Source: UBA1941 sp046329575 (GTDB lineage Bacteria > Bacteroidota > Bacteroidia > Chitinophagales > LD1). From it: a stretch of 64,000 bases of DNA. Below are positions 16,734 to 26,179 of this stretch, piece after piece. The notes under the pieces were generated by a model. The model worked only from the letters and a program-made list of their open reading frames with translations, was not told where the DNA came from and did no database searches. Position numbers and translations under genes: made by a program. The stretch lies in assembly GCA_046329575.1 (NCBI GenBank), contig JAXLUJ010000010.1, positions 1 through 64,000 of the forward strand. The letters are read 5' to 3'. How positions within the stretch are numbered: position 1 is the stretch's first letter; each line of letters begins with the position of its first letter.

Positions 16734-18719
16734 ATGAAAAACGGTACACCAAATTTACTTTCAGAGGAAACGAGTCCATATCTTCTTCAACATGCATTTA
16801 ATCCCGTAAAATGGCGGCCCTGGAATGACGCCGCCTGGGAAACGGCCCGGCATCAGGAGCGCCTGGTCATTGTTAGTATCGGCTATTCTGCCTGCCATTG
16901 GTGTCACGTAATGGAGCGCGAAAGTTTTGAGGATGAGGAAGTGGCAGCCGTGATGAACGAAAGTTTTGTGAGTATTAAAGTGGATCGGGAAGAACGGCCG
17001 GATGTGGATCAAATTTACATGGAAGCGGTTCAATTGGTTACCGGACGCGGAGGCTGGCCGTTGAATGCGATTTGTTTGCCAGATGGAAGGCCAGTGTATG
17101 CAGGCACCTATTTCCCCAAAGCGCACTGGTTACAATTGCTTCGTTATTTTGAAAAGTATTATAGGGAGCATCGCCGCGAATTAGAGGAAAATGCCAATCA
17201 GCTTACTGAGAATATTCGCCGAATGGATGTGCTGCAACCCAATGCTGATGCGGTTTTTAATGGCCGGGAGCCAGCTCTGATTTTCGAAAAAATTGACCGG
17301 CAGTGGGATTGGGCCAAAGGCGGCCGAAAGGGCGCTCCCAAGTTTATGATGCCTTCGGTAGTGGATTTACTTTTGCGTTTAAGTAGAAAAACGGGATTGG
17401 AGCGGGCTGCAGATGCGGCGCTGCTGCAATTGAAGGAAATGGCTTTAGGTGGAATTTACGATCAGGTGGGTGGCGGCTTTTCGAGATATTCGGTAGATGC
17501 CGATTGGGAGATACCACATTTCGAGAAGATGTTGTACGACAATGCCCAGTTGTTATCGGTTTATGCCGCCGCTTACAAAAAAACGCGCAACCCTTTGTTT
17601 GCTGAAGTAATCAGCGATACCTGCATTTTTCTGGATCGGGAAATGACAGCAGCCGGCGGAGGGTATTATGCAGCGCTGGATGCCGATTCGGAAGGTGAGG
17701 AGGGCGCTTTTTATGTTTGGTCAAAAGAAGACCTGCAAAGCATTTTAGGAAATGATTTTGAAACTTTTGCAACGCATTTTCAGTGGAGTGAAGGCGGTAA
17801 CTTTGAAGGATTTAACCATTTGGTAAGAAAATTCTATAGTGAAAAAGAAGCATCTGTTATCAAGGAATGGCGCCTACGGCTTTTTGCTGAGAGAACGAAA
17901 AGGGTTAGACCGGCAACCGATACTAAAGTGCTTTGTGGCTGGAATGCGTTAGCAGTAAAGGGATTTGCTGACGCCTATCAGGCACTTGGTGGCGAACTGT
18001 ACCGCTCGAAAGCAATTGCAGAAATGGACCGTTTGATGGAGCGATTTGAAACTACGCCCGGGCGGTTGAACCGAAGTTATGCTGAAGGCATTTCAAAGAT
18101 CAACGGATTTTTAGAAGATTACGCCTGCATCATTCAGGCGCTGCTTGAGGTTTACAATATATCTTTCGATGAAAAGTATTTGAGTAAAGCTAAATTGTAT
18201 TGCGATGAAGTTTTGAAAGCGTTTTTGGATGTAGATAGTGGTTTGTTTTATTATACACCGGATAATGGCGAAGCATTGATCGCCAGAAAGGTAGAAACGC
18301 AAGACAATGTTATTCCTTCATCAAATTCCATGATGTGCCGGGCCCTTTGGCGATTATCGATTTATTTTAGAAACGAACGCTATGCTGAAATAGCTTCTTC
18401 TATGGTAAAAACCATGTATCCACTTATCACGGAACATCCGCTGTTTTACGCCAACTGGGCCATCGCATTAATGGAAGTTCAATCGGCTGAGGTGGAAGTA
18501 ATTTTAACAGGAACGGGTGCTGAAAAAGCGGCATGGCCGTTGCAAATGGAGTATTTCCCTGAAGTGGTGATGGGCGCTTCTACGGCAGTTTCGGGCTTAC
18601 CATTTTTTGAACACAAACCTTTTAACGATTTGCTGCAAATCTTCATTTGCAGCAATCGGGTGTGCTCAGAACCGCTAAAAGATAGCGATGCTGCCTTAAC
18701 CGCCCTCCGCCAATTATAG
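16734..18719 (+). CDS. DUF255 thioredoxin-domain protein (YyaL/SPATA20 family)
   Basis: The start is the ATG at 16734 (661 residues); a TTG at 16710 gives an eight-residue extension and is less likely. Residues about 1-165 form a thioredoxin-like domain with the family hallmark SACHWCHVMERESFE (Cys54 and Cys57), then GGWPLNAICLPDGRPVYAGTYFP. The rest is an alpha/alpha-barrel resembling N-acylglucosamine epimerase folds, with WDWAKGGRKGAPKF, DADSEGEEGAFYVW and RPATDTKVLCGWNALAVKG. Family members are of uncertain function, proposed to act in redox or sugar handling. No signal peptide is seen, so it should be cytoplasmic. It follows ccmE by 43 bases, and its 3' end overlaps radC by six bases in convergent orientation. 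Confidence 0.92.
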   Translation: MKNGTPNLLSEETSPYLLQHAFNPVKWRPWNDAAWETARHQERLVIVSIGYSACHWCHVMERESFEDEEVAAVMNESFVSIKVDREERPDVDQIYMEAVQLVTGRGGWPLNAICLPDGRPVYAGTYFPKAHWLQLLRYFEKYYREHRRELEENANQLTENIRRMDVLQPNADAVFNGREPALIFEKIDRQWDWAKGGRKGAPKFMMPSVVDLLLRLSRKTGLERAADAALLQLKEMALGGIYDQVGGGFSRYSVDADWEIPHFEKMLYDNAQLLSVYAAAYKKTRNPLFAEVISDTCIFLDREMTAAGGGYYAALDADSEGEEGAFYVWSKEDLQSILGNDFETFATHFQWSEGGNFEGFNHLVRKFYSEKEASVIKEWRLRLFAERTKRVRPATDTKVLCGWNALAVKGFADAYQALGGELYRSKAIAEMDRLMERFETTPGRLNRSYAEGISKINGFLEDYACIIQALLEVYNISFDEKYLSKAKLYCDEVLKAFLDVDSGLFYYTPDNGEALIARKVETQDNVIPSSNSMMCRALWRLSIYFRNERYAEIASSMVKTMYPLITEHPLFYANWAIALMEVQSAEVEVILTGTGAEKAAWPLQMEYFPEVVMGASTAVSGLPFFEHKPFNDLLQIFICSNRVCSEPLKDSDAALTALRQL

Positions 18720-19412
18720 AAGACCATTATCAGCAAAACTATAATAGGTGTTTTCGCCTAATATGAGATGGTCCTGCAAAACTATGTCAACCAATTTACA
18801 GGCCTCCTTTAGATTTCGGGTAAGTACAATATCCGACTGCGATGGCTTTACATTTCCGGAAGGATGATTATGAGCTACCACAAGACTGGCCGCCATTTTC
18901 TCAATGGCCATTTTCAGAATAATTTTGGTGTCGGCAACAGTGCCACTTTGGCCGCCTACACTAAGACGGTGATGGCCAATTAAGGCCAGCTTTCGGTTCA
19001 GAAATACCACAACAAATTCTTCATGATGCAAATCGCTCAGAAAGGTTTGAATGAACTCATAAAGGTCGCGCGAATTTTGAAGCAGTGGTTTTTGCGCGGC
19101 CTCTGCGCCCCGCCTTCTTCTGCCTAATTCCATGGCTGAGATGATAGTGAGTGCTTTTACATCGCCGATGCCATTAAATTTTTTCAGTTCGGCAACCGGT
19201 AATTTAGAGAACTCAATCAGATTATTGTTCACCGTTTTCAGCATACGCTGCGCCAGGGCTACTGCCGTTTCCTGAGCATTCCCGCTTCCAATTAAAATAG
19301 AAAGTAATTCAGCATCACTTAGTGCATTTCTTCCTTTTAATAACAACTTTTCCCTTGGGCGGTCATCTTCGGCCCAATTTTTTAGACTTAAACTTTTGAA
19401 ATGTTCTTCCAT
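18714..19412 (-). CDS. radC: RadC family protein (JAB/MPN domain)
   Basis: A 232-residue protein from the ATG at 19412; a GTG two codons upstream also exists. The N-terminal part has a UPF0758-type helix-hairpin-helix region (LSDAELLSILIGSG, KFNGIGDVKALTI). The C-terminal JAB domain carries the metal-binding motif HNHPSG (residues 181-186) plus the downstream Asp of SQSD, with the conserved Glu region EEFVVVFLN. Historically named a DNA repair protein; the biochemical role is unclear. It converges on the DUF255 gene with a six-base overlap. Confidence 0.94.
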   Translation of the reverse strand: MEEHFKSLSLKNWAEDDRPREKLLLKGRNALSDAELLSILIGSGNAQETAVALAQRMLKTVNNNLIEFSKLPVAELKKFNGIGDVKALTIISAMELGRRRRGAEAAQKPLLQNSRDLYEFIQTFLSDLHHEEFVVVFLNRKLALIGHHRLSVGGQSGTVADTKIILKMAIEKMAASLVVAHNHPSGNVKPSQSDIVLTRNLKEACKLVDIVLQDHLILGENTYYSFADNGLL

Positions 19413-19514
19413 GGCCACGAAGGGAAATAACCTGTAACAGGAAAAAAGTTGAATTGAGTATCATATGCATTACAATCAGAATTTGTTAAGAAATACTTAG
19501 AATCTGCATTCCGA

Positions 19515-19546
19515 TTTGCAGATAATTGTATATACAACTATTATTG
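19515..19546 (+). promoter_or_regulatory. yceI promoter with perfect 12-bp palindrome in the spacer
   Basis: TTTG (19515-19518), a 20-base spacer and TATTATTG (19539-19546) resemble a Bacteroidetes promoter with one mismatch. The spacer contains TTGTATATACAA (19526-19537), a perfect palindrome of the size and AT content bound by MarR-type regulators. No regulator gene is nearby. Confidence 0.45.
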
Positions 19547-19563
19547 CATTTAAATTAACAACC

Positions 19564-20151
19564 ATGAAAAAAGTAATCGTAGCATTGGCCTTACTAGTAG
19601 GCGCAGCGAGCGTTTCAGCTCAAGAGTGGAAACTCGACAAATCACATTCTTCGGTAAACTTCACCATCACCCATATGATGGTAAGCGAAGTGCAGGGAAA
19701 TTTTAAAGACTTTTCAGCCAACATCACCTCATCGAAGGAAGACTTTAGCGATCTGAATATTGATTTCACCATCATGGCCGGAAGTATTAACACAGCCGAT
19801 GATAAGCGGGACGAACACCTTCGCGGTGATGATTTCTTTTCGGTTGACAAATTTCCGAAAATCACCTTCAAAAGCACTGACGTAAAAAAATTAAGCGATA
19901 AAAAATTTGCAGTTACCGGCGATCTTACCATTAAGGGCATTACTAAAAAAGTAACCTGGGATGTGAAGTATAACGGCAAGATTGCTGACGGCCGTGGAGG
20001 CGTGAAAGCTGGCTTTAAGGCGAACTACACCATCAATCGTAAAGATTTCAATATCACTTACAACCATGTGCTGGATGCGGGTGGCGTTGCACTCAGCGAT
20101 GAGGTGGAAGTGGTAGTGAATGTGGAACTGAACAAAGTGATGACGAAATAA
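19564..20151 (+). CDS. YceI family periplasmic lipid-binding-like protein
   Basis: The ATG at 19564 gives 195 residues with a signal peptide MKKVIVALALLVGAASVSA. An upstream in-frame reading from 19516 lies inside the promoter and is rejected. The mature part matches YceI: WKLDKSHSSVNFTITHMMVSEVQGNF, SINTADDKRDEHLRGDDFF, FPKITFKSTDV and LTIKGITKKVTWDV. The fold is a lipocalin-like barrel that in relatives binds polyisoprenoids. The role is unknown, often stress-linked. It is monocistronic, followed by tRNA-Arg. Confidence 0.94.
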   Translation: MKKVIVALALLVGAASVSAQEWKLDKSHSSVNFTITHMMVSEVQGNFKDFSANITSSKEDFSDLNIDFTIMAGSINTADDKRDEHLRGDDFFSVDKFPKITFKSTDVKKLSDKKFAVTGDLTIKGITKKVTWDVKYNGKIADGRGGVKAGFKANYTINRKDFNITYNHVLDAGGVALSDEVEVVVNVELNKVMTK

Positions 20152-20205
20152 TTTTTCCTTTTTTGAATGAAGCTGCTATATTTGCGCTCCGTTCGAAAAA
20201 GATGG

Positions 20206-20279
20206 GTCTCTGTAGCTTAACTGGATAGAGCATCTGACTACGGATCAGAAGGTTAGGGGTTCGACTCCCTTCAGAGACA
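20206..20279 (+). tRNA. tRNA-Arg (anticodon ACG)
   Basis: Complete 74-base cloverleaf. The 7-bp acceptor is GTCTCTG/CAGAGAC with discriminator A. The D-arm is GCTT..GAGC, and the anticodon stem TCTGA/TCAGA carries loop CTACGGA, so the anticodon is ACG. The T-arm loop is TTCGACT. CCA is not encoded. A TATATTTG box (20177-20184) lies 21 bases upstream, and a hairpin terminator follows by three bases. Confidence 0.97.
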
Positions 20280-20281
20280 CA

Positions 20282-20308
20282 AGCGAAGCAGCAATGCTTC
20301 GCTTTTTT
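20282..20308 (+). terminator. Intrinsic terminator of tRNA-Arg
   Basis: Perfect stem AGCGAAGCA/TGCTTCGCT with a GCAA loop followed by a run of T. Confidence 0.85.
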
Positions 20309-20354
20309 ATTTTACGTATATGCCGGTTGCCATAAACCTTCTTTTCTTTACCTC

Positions 20355-21878
20355 ATGAAACGTTTTGTAAATCAGTTCGCAGACATGGGCGTAGCCTTAA
20401 CCATCTGGGCATTACTGATTTTCAAGATAGGGTATCATTTTGGCACTAACGATCATGTGGAATTGTTGCCGTACGTCCTTTTTTTACACGATCACACCCT
20501 GTTTCCACACGATCTTTTCATCCAAAGTTTACACGCCTCTTTACCTAATGAAAGAACCGTGTTCGCCCATTTGTTGTTGCCCTTTGTCAATCATTTACCA
20601 ACGGCAATTTTTTTGCTGCATTTATTTACTACTGTTTTATTACTTCTGGCTCTTCATCGCATCGCAAAAATGTTCTTACGGTCGATGTGGCTTAGCTGGC
20701 TAGCCGTGCTGGTATCGGTTTACTTTTTAAATGATCGTGCATTAGGCGGTGTAGATCTATATACCAACAGCCTTCAGGCCGGAGATGTGAGTGTAATGAT
20801 CATAGCCTGGGCGCTGTACTTCTGGCTTCGCGAAAGATGGGTGCTAACCGGCGTGTTGATGATTATAGCTACCTACATTCACGTTTTGGAAGGAATGGAT
20901 GTGATGTTGGTGATAAGCGCTGTGAGTGTGTTGCGCTGGTTGGTTTTGAAGGAATATGACTTGAATCGCATTTTGGCATTAATTGGAACGTATGTGGCTT
21001 TAGCCGGTCCTTACCTCTTTATGATTTATAGGGCCAAAACGGCGCACGCCAGTTCGTTATCCTCACAGGAATTGTTCTGGATACTTTATGTGTTCCGCCA
21101 TCCTCACCATTTCATCTTTGCAACCTTTCCGTGCTTTAACAAGAGTTTCTTTCTGATGTACACCGCTGCAGCCATTTGGTTTTTTGGAACCAGATCGCAG
21201 CCAATACTTTTGTTTGTAGGAATAGCGGCCGCCGCTTTGGTTTTGTATGTGTTTGCGGTTGATTTTATGCATTTGGTATTTGCCGCCAATTTTCAATGGT
21301 ATAAAACCATTCAATGGGTAAAGTTTTTCGGTATCGTAGCTATTGTTGGCATCGTAGCTCAATGGCTTCCTGCAGAGTTGAAACGTACGGCTACAGCACC
21401 TCGTTTTGTTGCAATCGTTTCAGGTGGTTCCAGTTTGTTGTTGATCATGCAACTTTGGTTTTCGGGCAGTATGGCCGAAGGATTTCATTCCGGTAGGGAA
21501 GCGGAAATTGCGATCAGCAAATTGGCACGTCAAAAAAGTTCGGTTGAAAGTGTATTTCTGGTACCTTTTCAGTTTACAGCCATGAAATATTACGGGCAGC
21601 GTTCGTGTTATGTAGAATTTAAGGCCATTGCGAAAAACCAGCGCGACATTCCCGAATGGTATCGCCGGATTCAGGAAGTTTACGGATTAGATTACCGCGA
21701 ACAGGCGGCGGGTTTTCAGATGGAACAACAAGCCAATCAAAACCTGAACCATTTGAATGCTGTGCAACTTCAACGGCTTAAGCAAGAAGGGGTAACTCAT
21801 ATCATTTGTACAAACCCTGCTCTTTCCATGGGTGAAAAGCTCGACAGCACTTCAAACTATTTTCTTTACCGATTATGA
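20355..21878 (+). CDS. Polytopic membrane protein, DUF6798/GT-C-like
   Basis: A 507-residue inner-membrane protein with about ten hydrophobic helices. Its N-terminal third has the layout of GT-C-fold or DUF6798-type proteins: a short cytoplasmic start, a loop with LPYVLFLHDHTLFPHDLF, and GGVDLYTNSLQAGDVSVMIIAWALYFWL. A soluble C-terminal part of about 120 residues (after FHSGREAEIAI) ends in LDSTSNYFLYRL. No catalytic DxD or sugar-binding site could be confirmed, so a glycosyltransferase role is only a possibility. The stop overlaps the convergent histidine kinase gene by six bases. Confidence 0.8.
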   Translation: MKRFVNQFADMGVALTIWALLIFKIGYHFGTNDHVELLPYVLFLHDHTLFPHDLFIQSLHASLPNERTVFAHLLLPFVNHLPTAIFLLHLFTTVLLLLALHRIAKMFLRSMWLSWLAVLVSVYFLNDRALGGVDLYTNSLQAGDVSVMIIAWALYFWLRERWVLTGVLMIIATYIHVLEGMDVMLVISAVSVLRWLVLKEYDLNRILALIGTYVALAGPYLFMIYRAKTAHASSLSSQELFWILYVFRHPHHFIFATFPCFNKSFFLMYTAAAIWFFGTRSQPILLFVGIAAAALVLYVFAVDFMHLVFAANFQWYKTIQWVKFFGIVAIVGIVAQWLPAELKRTATAPRFVAIVSGGSSLLLIMQLWFSGSMAEGFHSGREAEIAISKLARQKSSVESVFLVPFQFTAMKYYGQRSCYVEFKAIAKNQRDIPEWYRRIQEVYGLDYREQAAGFQMEQQANQNLNHLNAVQLQRLKQEGVTHIICTNPALSMGEKLDSTSNYFLYRL

Positions 21879-24506
21879 ATTTTCCGATTCCCAAAGCTTC
21901 TCCTTGTTCTTCAAATTCTTGGAGATGGTAATATGAAATGTTGTACCGGAACCAAATTCTGATTCGAACCAGATTTTACCATCGTGCAAATCAGTAACCT
22001 TTTTACAAATGGCCAGCCCGATGCCGGTTCCCGGATATTCATTTTCGGTATGCAACCGTTGGAAAATATTGAAGACTTTTTCTTTGAACTCCGGTTTGAT
22101 TCCGATGCCGTTGTCGCGAACGCTAATCTGCCAAAACTCGGGTAATTCAATACATGAAATCGTGATGTGCGGTTTTTTATCGCGAACAAATTTCATGGCA
22201 TTATCAATAAGGTTCTGTAGCATTTGGGTTACCTGGTATGGCTCGGCAAAAATTTCCGGCATTTCACCGTATTCAATTACCGCTTCACGCGCATGAATGG
22301 TGCTCTCCAGATTTTTTGTAACTACAAAAACCAGTTCTTTCAAATTCACCTGTTGATAAGGCCGTGGAACGGAATTTAAGCGCGAATAATTGAGCAAATC
22401 AGTAATCAGTTGCTGCATTCTCTTAGCGCCTGCAACAGAAAACTGAATAAATTCTTTGGCATCGCCGTGCAAGTCTTTCACATATCGCTGTTCCAGCAAT
22501 TGCAGATAGCTGGCTATGGTGCGTAAAGGCGCCTGAAGGTCATGCGAAGCTACGTAAGCAAAACGCTCCAGTTCTTCGTTTGAGCGTTTCAATTTATCGG
22601 CCTTCTCTTCCAACTCGATTTGTGCTTTTTTCAAATCAGTAATCTCCAGCACCAGCACCATTCCATAAATGATGTTTCCGTAGGAATCTTTAATCGGTAG
22701 AGTATTGATGAGATAACTTTTCGATCCACGATCGTAATGACGAATGTCTACATCTCCTTCAAAAATTACCTTTTCATAGCGTTTCTCCCGCTCTTTAGGC
22801 GCTTCGCTGTCAATTTGAACTTCATAAATGGTTTTGCCTTCAATGCTTTCTTTGTGTGGTGAGAAATTTCCAACCAAATCGCCTTCGGCAAGCACATAAC
22901 GATAATCTTTATCGAAAATGAAAATTCCAGAGTTAGGAACATTGCGCGCAATCTGGCGATACAGTTGCTCTGATTGCCGCAGTTTTTCTTCGGCCTTTTT
23001 GATTTCAGTTACATCGGTTAGAATACCCAAAACATGATTTCCTTCGTCGTAAAGCGAGCGAATCGGTCGTTTCAGAATGTTCACAAACATCTTTTCGCCG
23101 TTCGTAGGCCGATACATCAGTTTTTCATTGTAATAGTGCGTAGCACCACTTTCCAGCACTTCTTTATCTTGTGTAAGGAAGGTATTTACCAGTTCACGAT
23201 TCGGTGTATAGTCAATTTGTTCGCGGCCAATCATTTTACCGGGTTCGGTACCATAAAATTTTGCAAAGGCATCATTCACCAGCACAAATCGGCCATCGCG
23301 ATCTTTAACAAAAATCATGTTGGGGTTCATGTCGATGAGCAATCGCAAAAAGTCTTTCTGTTTCTGGATTTCTTTTTCAGCATTTAAACGGAAACTGATT
23401 TCGCTTTGCAGTGTTTTGTTCAGCGCTTCCAGTTCGCTGGTGCGGCCTTTTACTTTTTGTTCGAGGTCCAGATTAGCCTGTTGCAGCGATTCCTGATAAC
23501 GGATACGGTCAGAAATATCGCGGGCATGAAGCAGCAGGGCCATTTCCCCATTGAATTCGATGATGGCTGTTCGCACGGCCACAGGAATCATCTTGCCGCT
23601 TTTATGCATCACTTGCGCTTCGAAAGAGCGCATTTCACCGGCTATGAGTTTTCGCTGCCGGTTTTCAATATTGTCGAGATCAGTAGAAGGCGAGAGATTG
23701 CGAATGTTGCGGCCAATCATTTCTTCGCGGGTATAGCCATGCATTTCGGCCCCGGCCTCATTCAGGTCAAGAATATTTCCTTCCAGATCTTCCACAAACA
23801 CGCCTTCGGGAGAGCTATAAAATAAATCACGAAAGCGTTTTTCGCTGTTCTTTAGAGCGATCTCGGCCATTTTACGCTCCTTAATTTCGCTTACCATGTG
23901 ATAGTTCGAAATGGTAAGCTCACGAGTTCGCTTTTGAACAGTGGCTTCCAGTTCCTCTTTTGAATGAACCAGTTTTTCCTCTAATTCCTTTTCACGGGTA
24001 ATATCGGTCATGGCCACAAAACAACCTATGAATTGACCTTGTTCATTTAATAAAGGACGATTATACGCTCGCACATAAAACAAAGAACCATCGGCCCGCT
24101 TTGCTTTCATTTGAAGCGATTCATTCAATCCTTTTTTTCTGGATTCCAAAATAGCTGAAGCTTTGGGCCGGCTTTCGTCATCAAATAGCGATAAGAAGTT
24201 GGTGGCGCTAACTTTTTCATCTGAAAATTGAAAGGCCGCCATGAAGCTGGAGTTCGAGAAAAGGATTTTTCCGCCATCGGCCGTGATCAGTACCGGATGA
24301 TTGTACCAAATCTCGAAGTACATTTGAATATCGTAAACGCCAACCTGCAGTTCCGTTAGTTTTGATTGATCGGACCACATTTTTGACATGGGGCCTGAAG
24401 TGGTAGCCTCACGCAACTCCTCAATCAGGTATTGCATGCCGTTCGATTTAACAGCATTGAATTTTCCTGTTAGAAACTGGGCTAGTTTTGACGGGTTTTG
24501 AATCAT
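21873..24506 (-). CDS. Cytoplasmic multi-PAS sensor histidine kinase
   Basis: An 877-residue kinase without membrane helices. After an N-terminal region there are four PAS/PAC modules: about residues 62-175 (FEIWYNHPVLITADGG), 220-340 (RFRDLFYSSPEGVFVED), 385-505 (LIDMNPNMIFVKDRDG) and 515-630 (IARNVPNSGIFIFDKD), separated by coiled coils. The HisKA H-box is FAYVASHDLQAPLRTI, with the phosphorylated His at about residue 655. The HATPase domain has QNLIDNAMKFV, VRDNGIGI and GTGIGLAICKK. No response regulator is adjacent. The signal is probably intracellular (redox, small ligand). It resembles bacteriophytochrome-like DLQAPLR kinases but lacks a GAF-PHY module. Confidence 0.93.
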   Translation of the reverse strand: MIQNPSKLAQFLTGKFNAVKSNGMQYLIEELREATTSGPMSKMWSDQSKLTELQVGVYDIQMYFEIWYNHPVLITADGGKILFSNSSFMAAFQFSDEKVSATNFLSLFDDESRPKASAILESRKKGLNESLQMKAKRADGSLFYVRAYNRPLLNEQGQFIGCFVAMTDITREKELEEKLVHSKEELEATVQKRTRELTISNYHMVSEIKERKMAEIALKNSEKRFRDLFYSSPEGVFVEDLEGNILDLNEAGAEMHGYTREEMIGRNIRNLSPSTDLDNIENRQRKLIAGEMRSFEAQVMHKSGKMIPVAVRTAIIEFNGEMALLLHARDISDRIRYQESLQQANLDLEQKVKGRTSELEALNKTLQSEISFRLNAEKEIQKQKDFLRLLIDMNPNMIFVKDRDGRFVLVNDAFAKFYGTEPGKMIGREQIDYTPNRELVNTFLTQDKEVLESGATHYYNEKLMYRPTNGEKMFVNILKRPIRSLYDEGNHVLGILTDVTEIKKAEEKLRQSEQLYRQIARNVPNSGIFIFDKDYRYVLAEGDLVGNFSPHKESIEGKTIYEVQIDSEAPKEREKRYEKVIFEGDVDIRHYDRGSKSYLINTLPIKDSYGNIIYGMVLVLEITDLKKAQIELEEKADKLKRSNEELERFAYVASHDLQAPLRTIASYLQLLEQRYVKDLHGDAKEFIQFSVAGAKRMQQLITDLLNYSRLNSVPRPYQQVNLKELVFVVTKNLESTIHAREAVIEYGEMPEIFAEPYQVTQMLQNLIDNAMKFVRDKKPHITISCIELPEFWQISVRDNGIGIKPEFKEKVFNIFQRLHTENEYPGTGIGLAICKKVTDLHDGKIWFESEFGSGTTFHITISKNLKNKEKLWESENS

Positions 24507-24641
24507 AGTCTCTGCTCTAAGGTAGGCATATTTTTAACGAGCAACGAGGTTTTGAAGTGAAGTTGTTCAACCAATTGTGTTTTATGTTTAGGAAAGTGGA
24601 TTGAAAAAGTGCTTTCTTTATGATGTTCTTATTGTTATACG

Positions 24642-25445
24642 ATGAAAAAAGGAGCGAAGTTTCTGTTTTTAATACTGGCTGTGATTTATTTTTTGTCAGC
24701 AGCCGGATTGTATTTTTTTCAGGAAGAGTTGCTCTTTCATCCGGTAAAGTTACCCGCTGCCTTCCAATTCCATTTTGATGTACCCTATCAGGAGGTGAAT
24801 TTTAAACTAAAGGATGGTGGTACGATCAATGCCATTTGGTTTCGGTGTAATCGTCCGAAAGGCGCTGTATTGCTGCTTCACGGTAACAGTGGTAACATTT
24901 CACAAGCTGATCAGTTAGCTGCAAGAATTACCGGCCGGGGATATGACTGTTTAATTCCCGACTATCCGGGTTATGGCAAAAGTACCGGAACACTAAATGA
25001 GGCCAGCCTTTTTGAAACAGCTGAAGTAGCATACGATTTTTTAAGAAAGACGTGGCCGTCAGACCACATCGCAATTTATGGCCGCTCTTTGGGAACGGGC
25101 ATTGCCACTTATCAGGCGAGGAAAGCGGGATGGTGTAAGGCTTTGATATTAGAAGCGCCATATAGTTCTATTATTAATGTGGCAGCTGAACGGTACCGCT
25201 GGTTCCCGGTAAGATGGCTTTGCCGTTATAAATTGCTCACCGGTTCCTATCTGAAAAATGTAATCTGTCCAATTTTTGCGATTCATGGCACCGCCGATGA
25301 AGTGATTCCAATTTCTGAATCGAAGGCATTGGAAGCCTTGCACTTAAATAATTTTCATTTGCTGGTGGTGGAAGGGGGCGGGCATAATAACCTTCCTAAT
25401 TCCCCCCAATATCAACAGTTAATGGACAGCGTTTTAACTCCTTAA
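24642..25445 (+). CDS. Membrane-anchored alpha/beta hydrolase (BEM46/YfhR type)
   Basis: A 267-residue serine hydrolase with an N-terminal membrane anchor (residues about 7-26). The fold markers are LLLHGNSGN (oxyanion region), PDYPGYGKSTG, and the nucleophile elbow YGRSLGTG with Ser149. The acid is the Asp in IHGTADEVIPI, and the base is the His in VEGGGHNNLP. Close to the peptidase S9/DUF818 hydrolases whose substrates are unknown. It starts 135 bases after the divergent histidine kinase start and is followed by a second hydrolase 68 bases on. Confidence 0.9.
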   Translation: MKKGAKFLFLILAVIYFLSAAGLYFFQEELLFHPVKLPAAFQFHFDVPYQEVNFKLKDGGTINAIWFRCNRPKGAVLLLHGNSGNISQADQLAARITGRGYDCLIPDYPGYGKSTGTLNEASLFETAEVAYDFLRKTWPSDHIAIYGRSLGTGIATYQARKAGWCKALILEAPYSSIINVAAERYRWFPVRWLCRYKLLTGSYLKNVICPIFAIHGTADEVIPISESKALEALHLNNFHLLVVEGGGHNNLPNSPQYQQLMDSVLTP

Positions 25446-25513
25446 TTTTTGCATGAACCGGAAATGGTGTGCTTCTTGCATTAAGTTTTGACCATTCACC
25501 TTGCTTTTGAGTT

Positions 25514-26179
25514 ATGAACGTGAAGAAAATTTATCTTTTACCAGGCCTTGGCGCTGATAAAAGAATGTACGAGCCGCAATTGAAAGTATTGCGGAACACC
25601 GAAGTGCTGGAGCATTTCGTTCCTGAAAAAAACGATGACATTACGGCATATGCGCGGAAAATGGCAGCGAAGATCGACACCAGCCAACCTTTTATTTTAA
25701 TTGGAACATCATTGGGCGGAATTCTTGCTTTGGAACTTTCCCGTTTGGTGAATCCCGATAAAATCATTCTGATTGCTTCGGTTAAAGGCCGTTCGGAATT
25801 GCCGCTATGGATCCGTTCGATGCGTTATCTGAATCTGCACCGGTTGATTAGTGGGAAGCGTTTTCGCGATTTGAGCAATTCCAACATCAACCGTTTGGTG
25901 GCCCGGCGCGACAGCCGCACCGCTCAATTGCTTCGCGATATGCATCAAACTGCAAATTTGGAATTTATTGAATGGGCGGTTAATGCCGTGGTAAAATGGC
26001 GATCGCCTGAAACAATTCGCGAAGATGTTATTCATATTCACGGAACGGCTGATCAGTTATTTCCTATTGGAAAAATCAAAAATGCCATTCCGGTAAAAGG
26101 CGGATCGCATGTGATGAACCTCACCCAACCTCACGAAATCAATCGAATTCTTCAGGAAATTCTGGAAGAAATTGAATAA
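25514..26179 (+). CDS. Alpha/beta hydrolase
   Basis: A 221-residue cytoplasmic hydrolase without signal peptide. It has the LLPGLGADKRMY start, the nucleophile elbow IGTSLGGI with Ser66, the acid in HIHGTADQLFPI and the base in KGGSHVMNL. The cap is short. Relatives in Bacteroidetes are annotated only as alpha/beta hydrolases. Its TAA stop (26177-26179) directly abuts the TAG stop of btuD on the other strand, leaving no room for a terminator. Confidence 0.88.
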   Translation: MNVKKIYLLPGLGADKRMYEPQLKVLRNTEVLEHFVPEKNDDITAYARKMAAKIDTSQPFILIGTSLGGILALELSRLVNPDKIILIASVKGRSELPLWIRSMRYLNLHRLISGKRFRDLSNSNINRLVARRDSRTAQLLRDMHQTANLEFIEWAVNAVVKWRSPETIREDVIHIHGTADQLFPIGKIKNAIPVKGGSHVMNLTQPHEINRILQEILEEIE

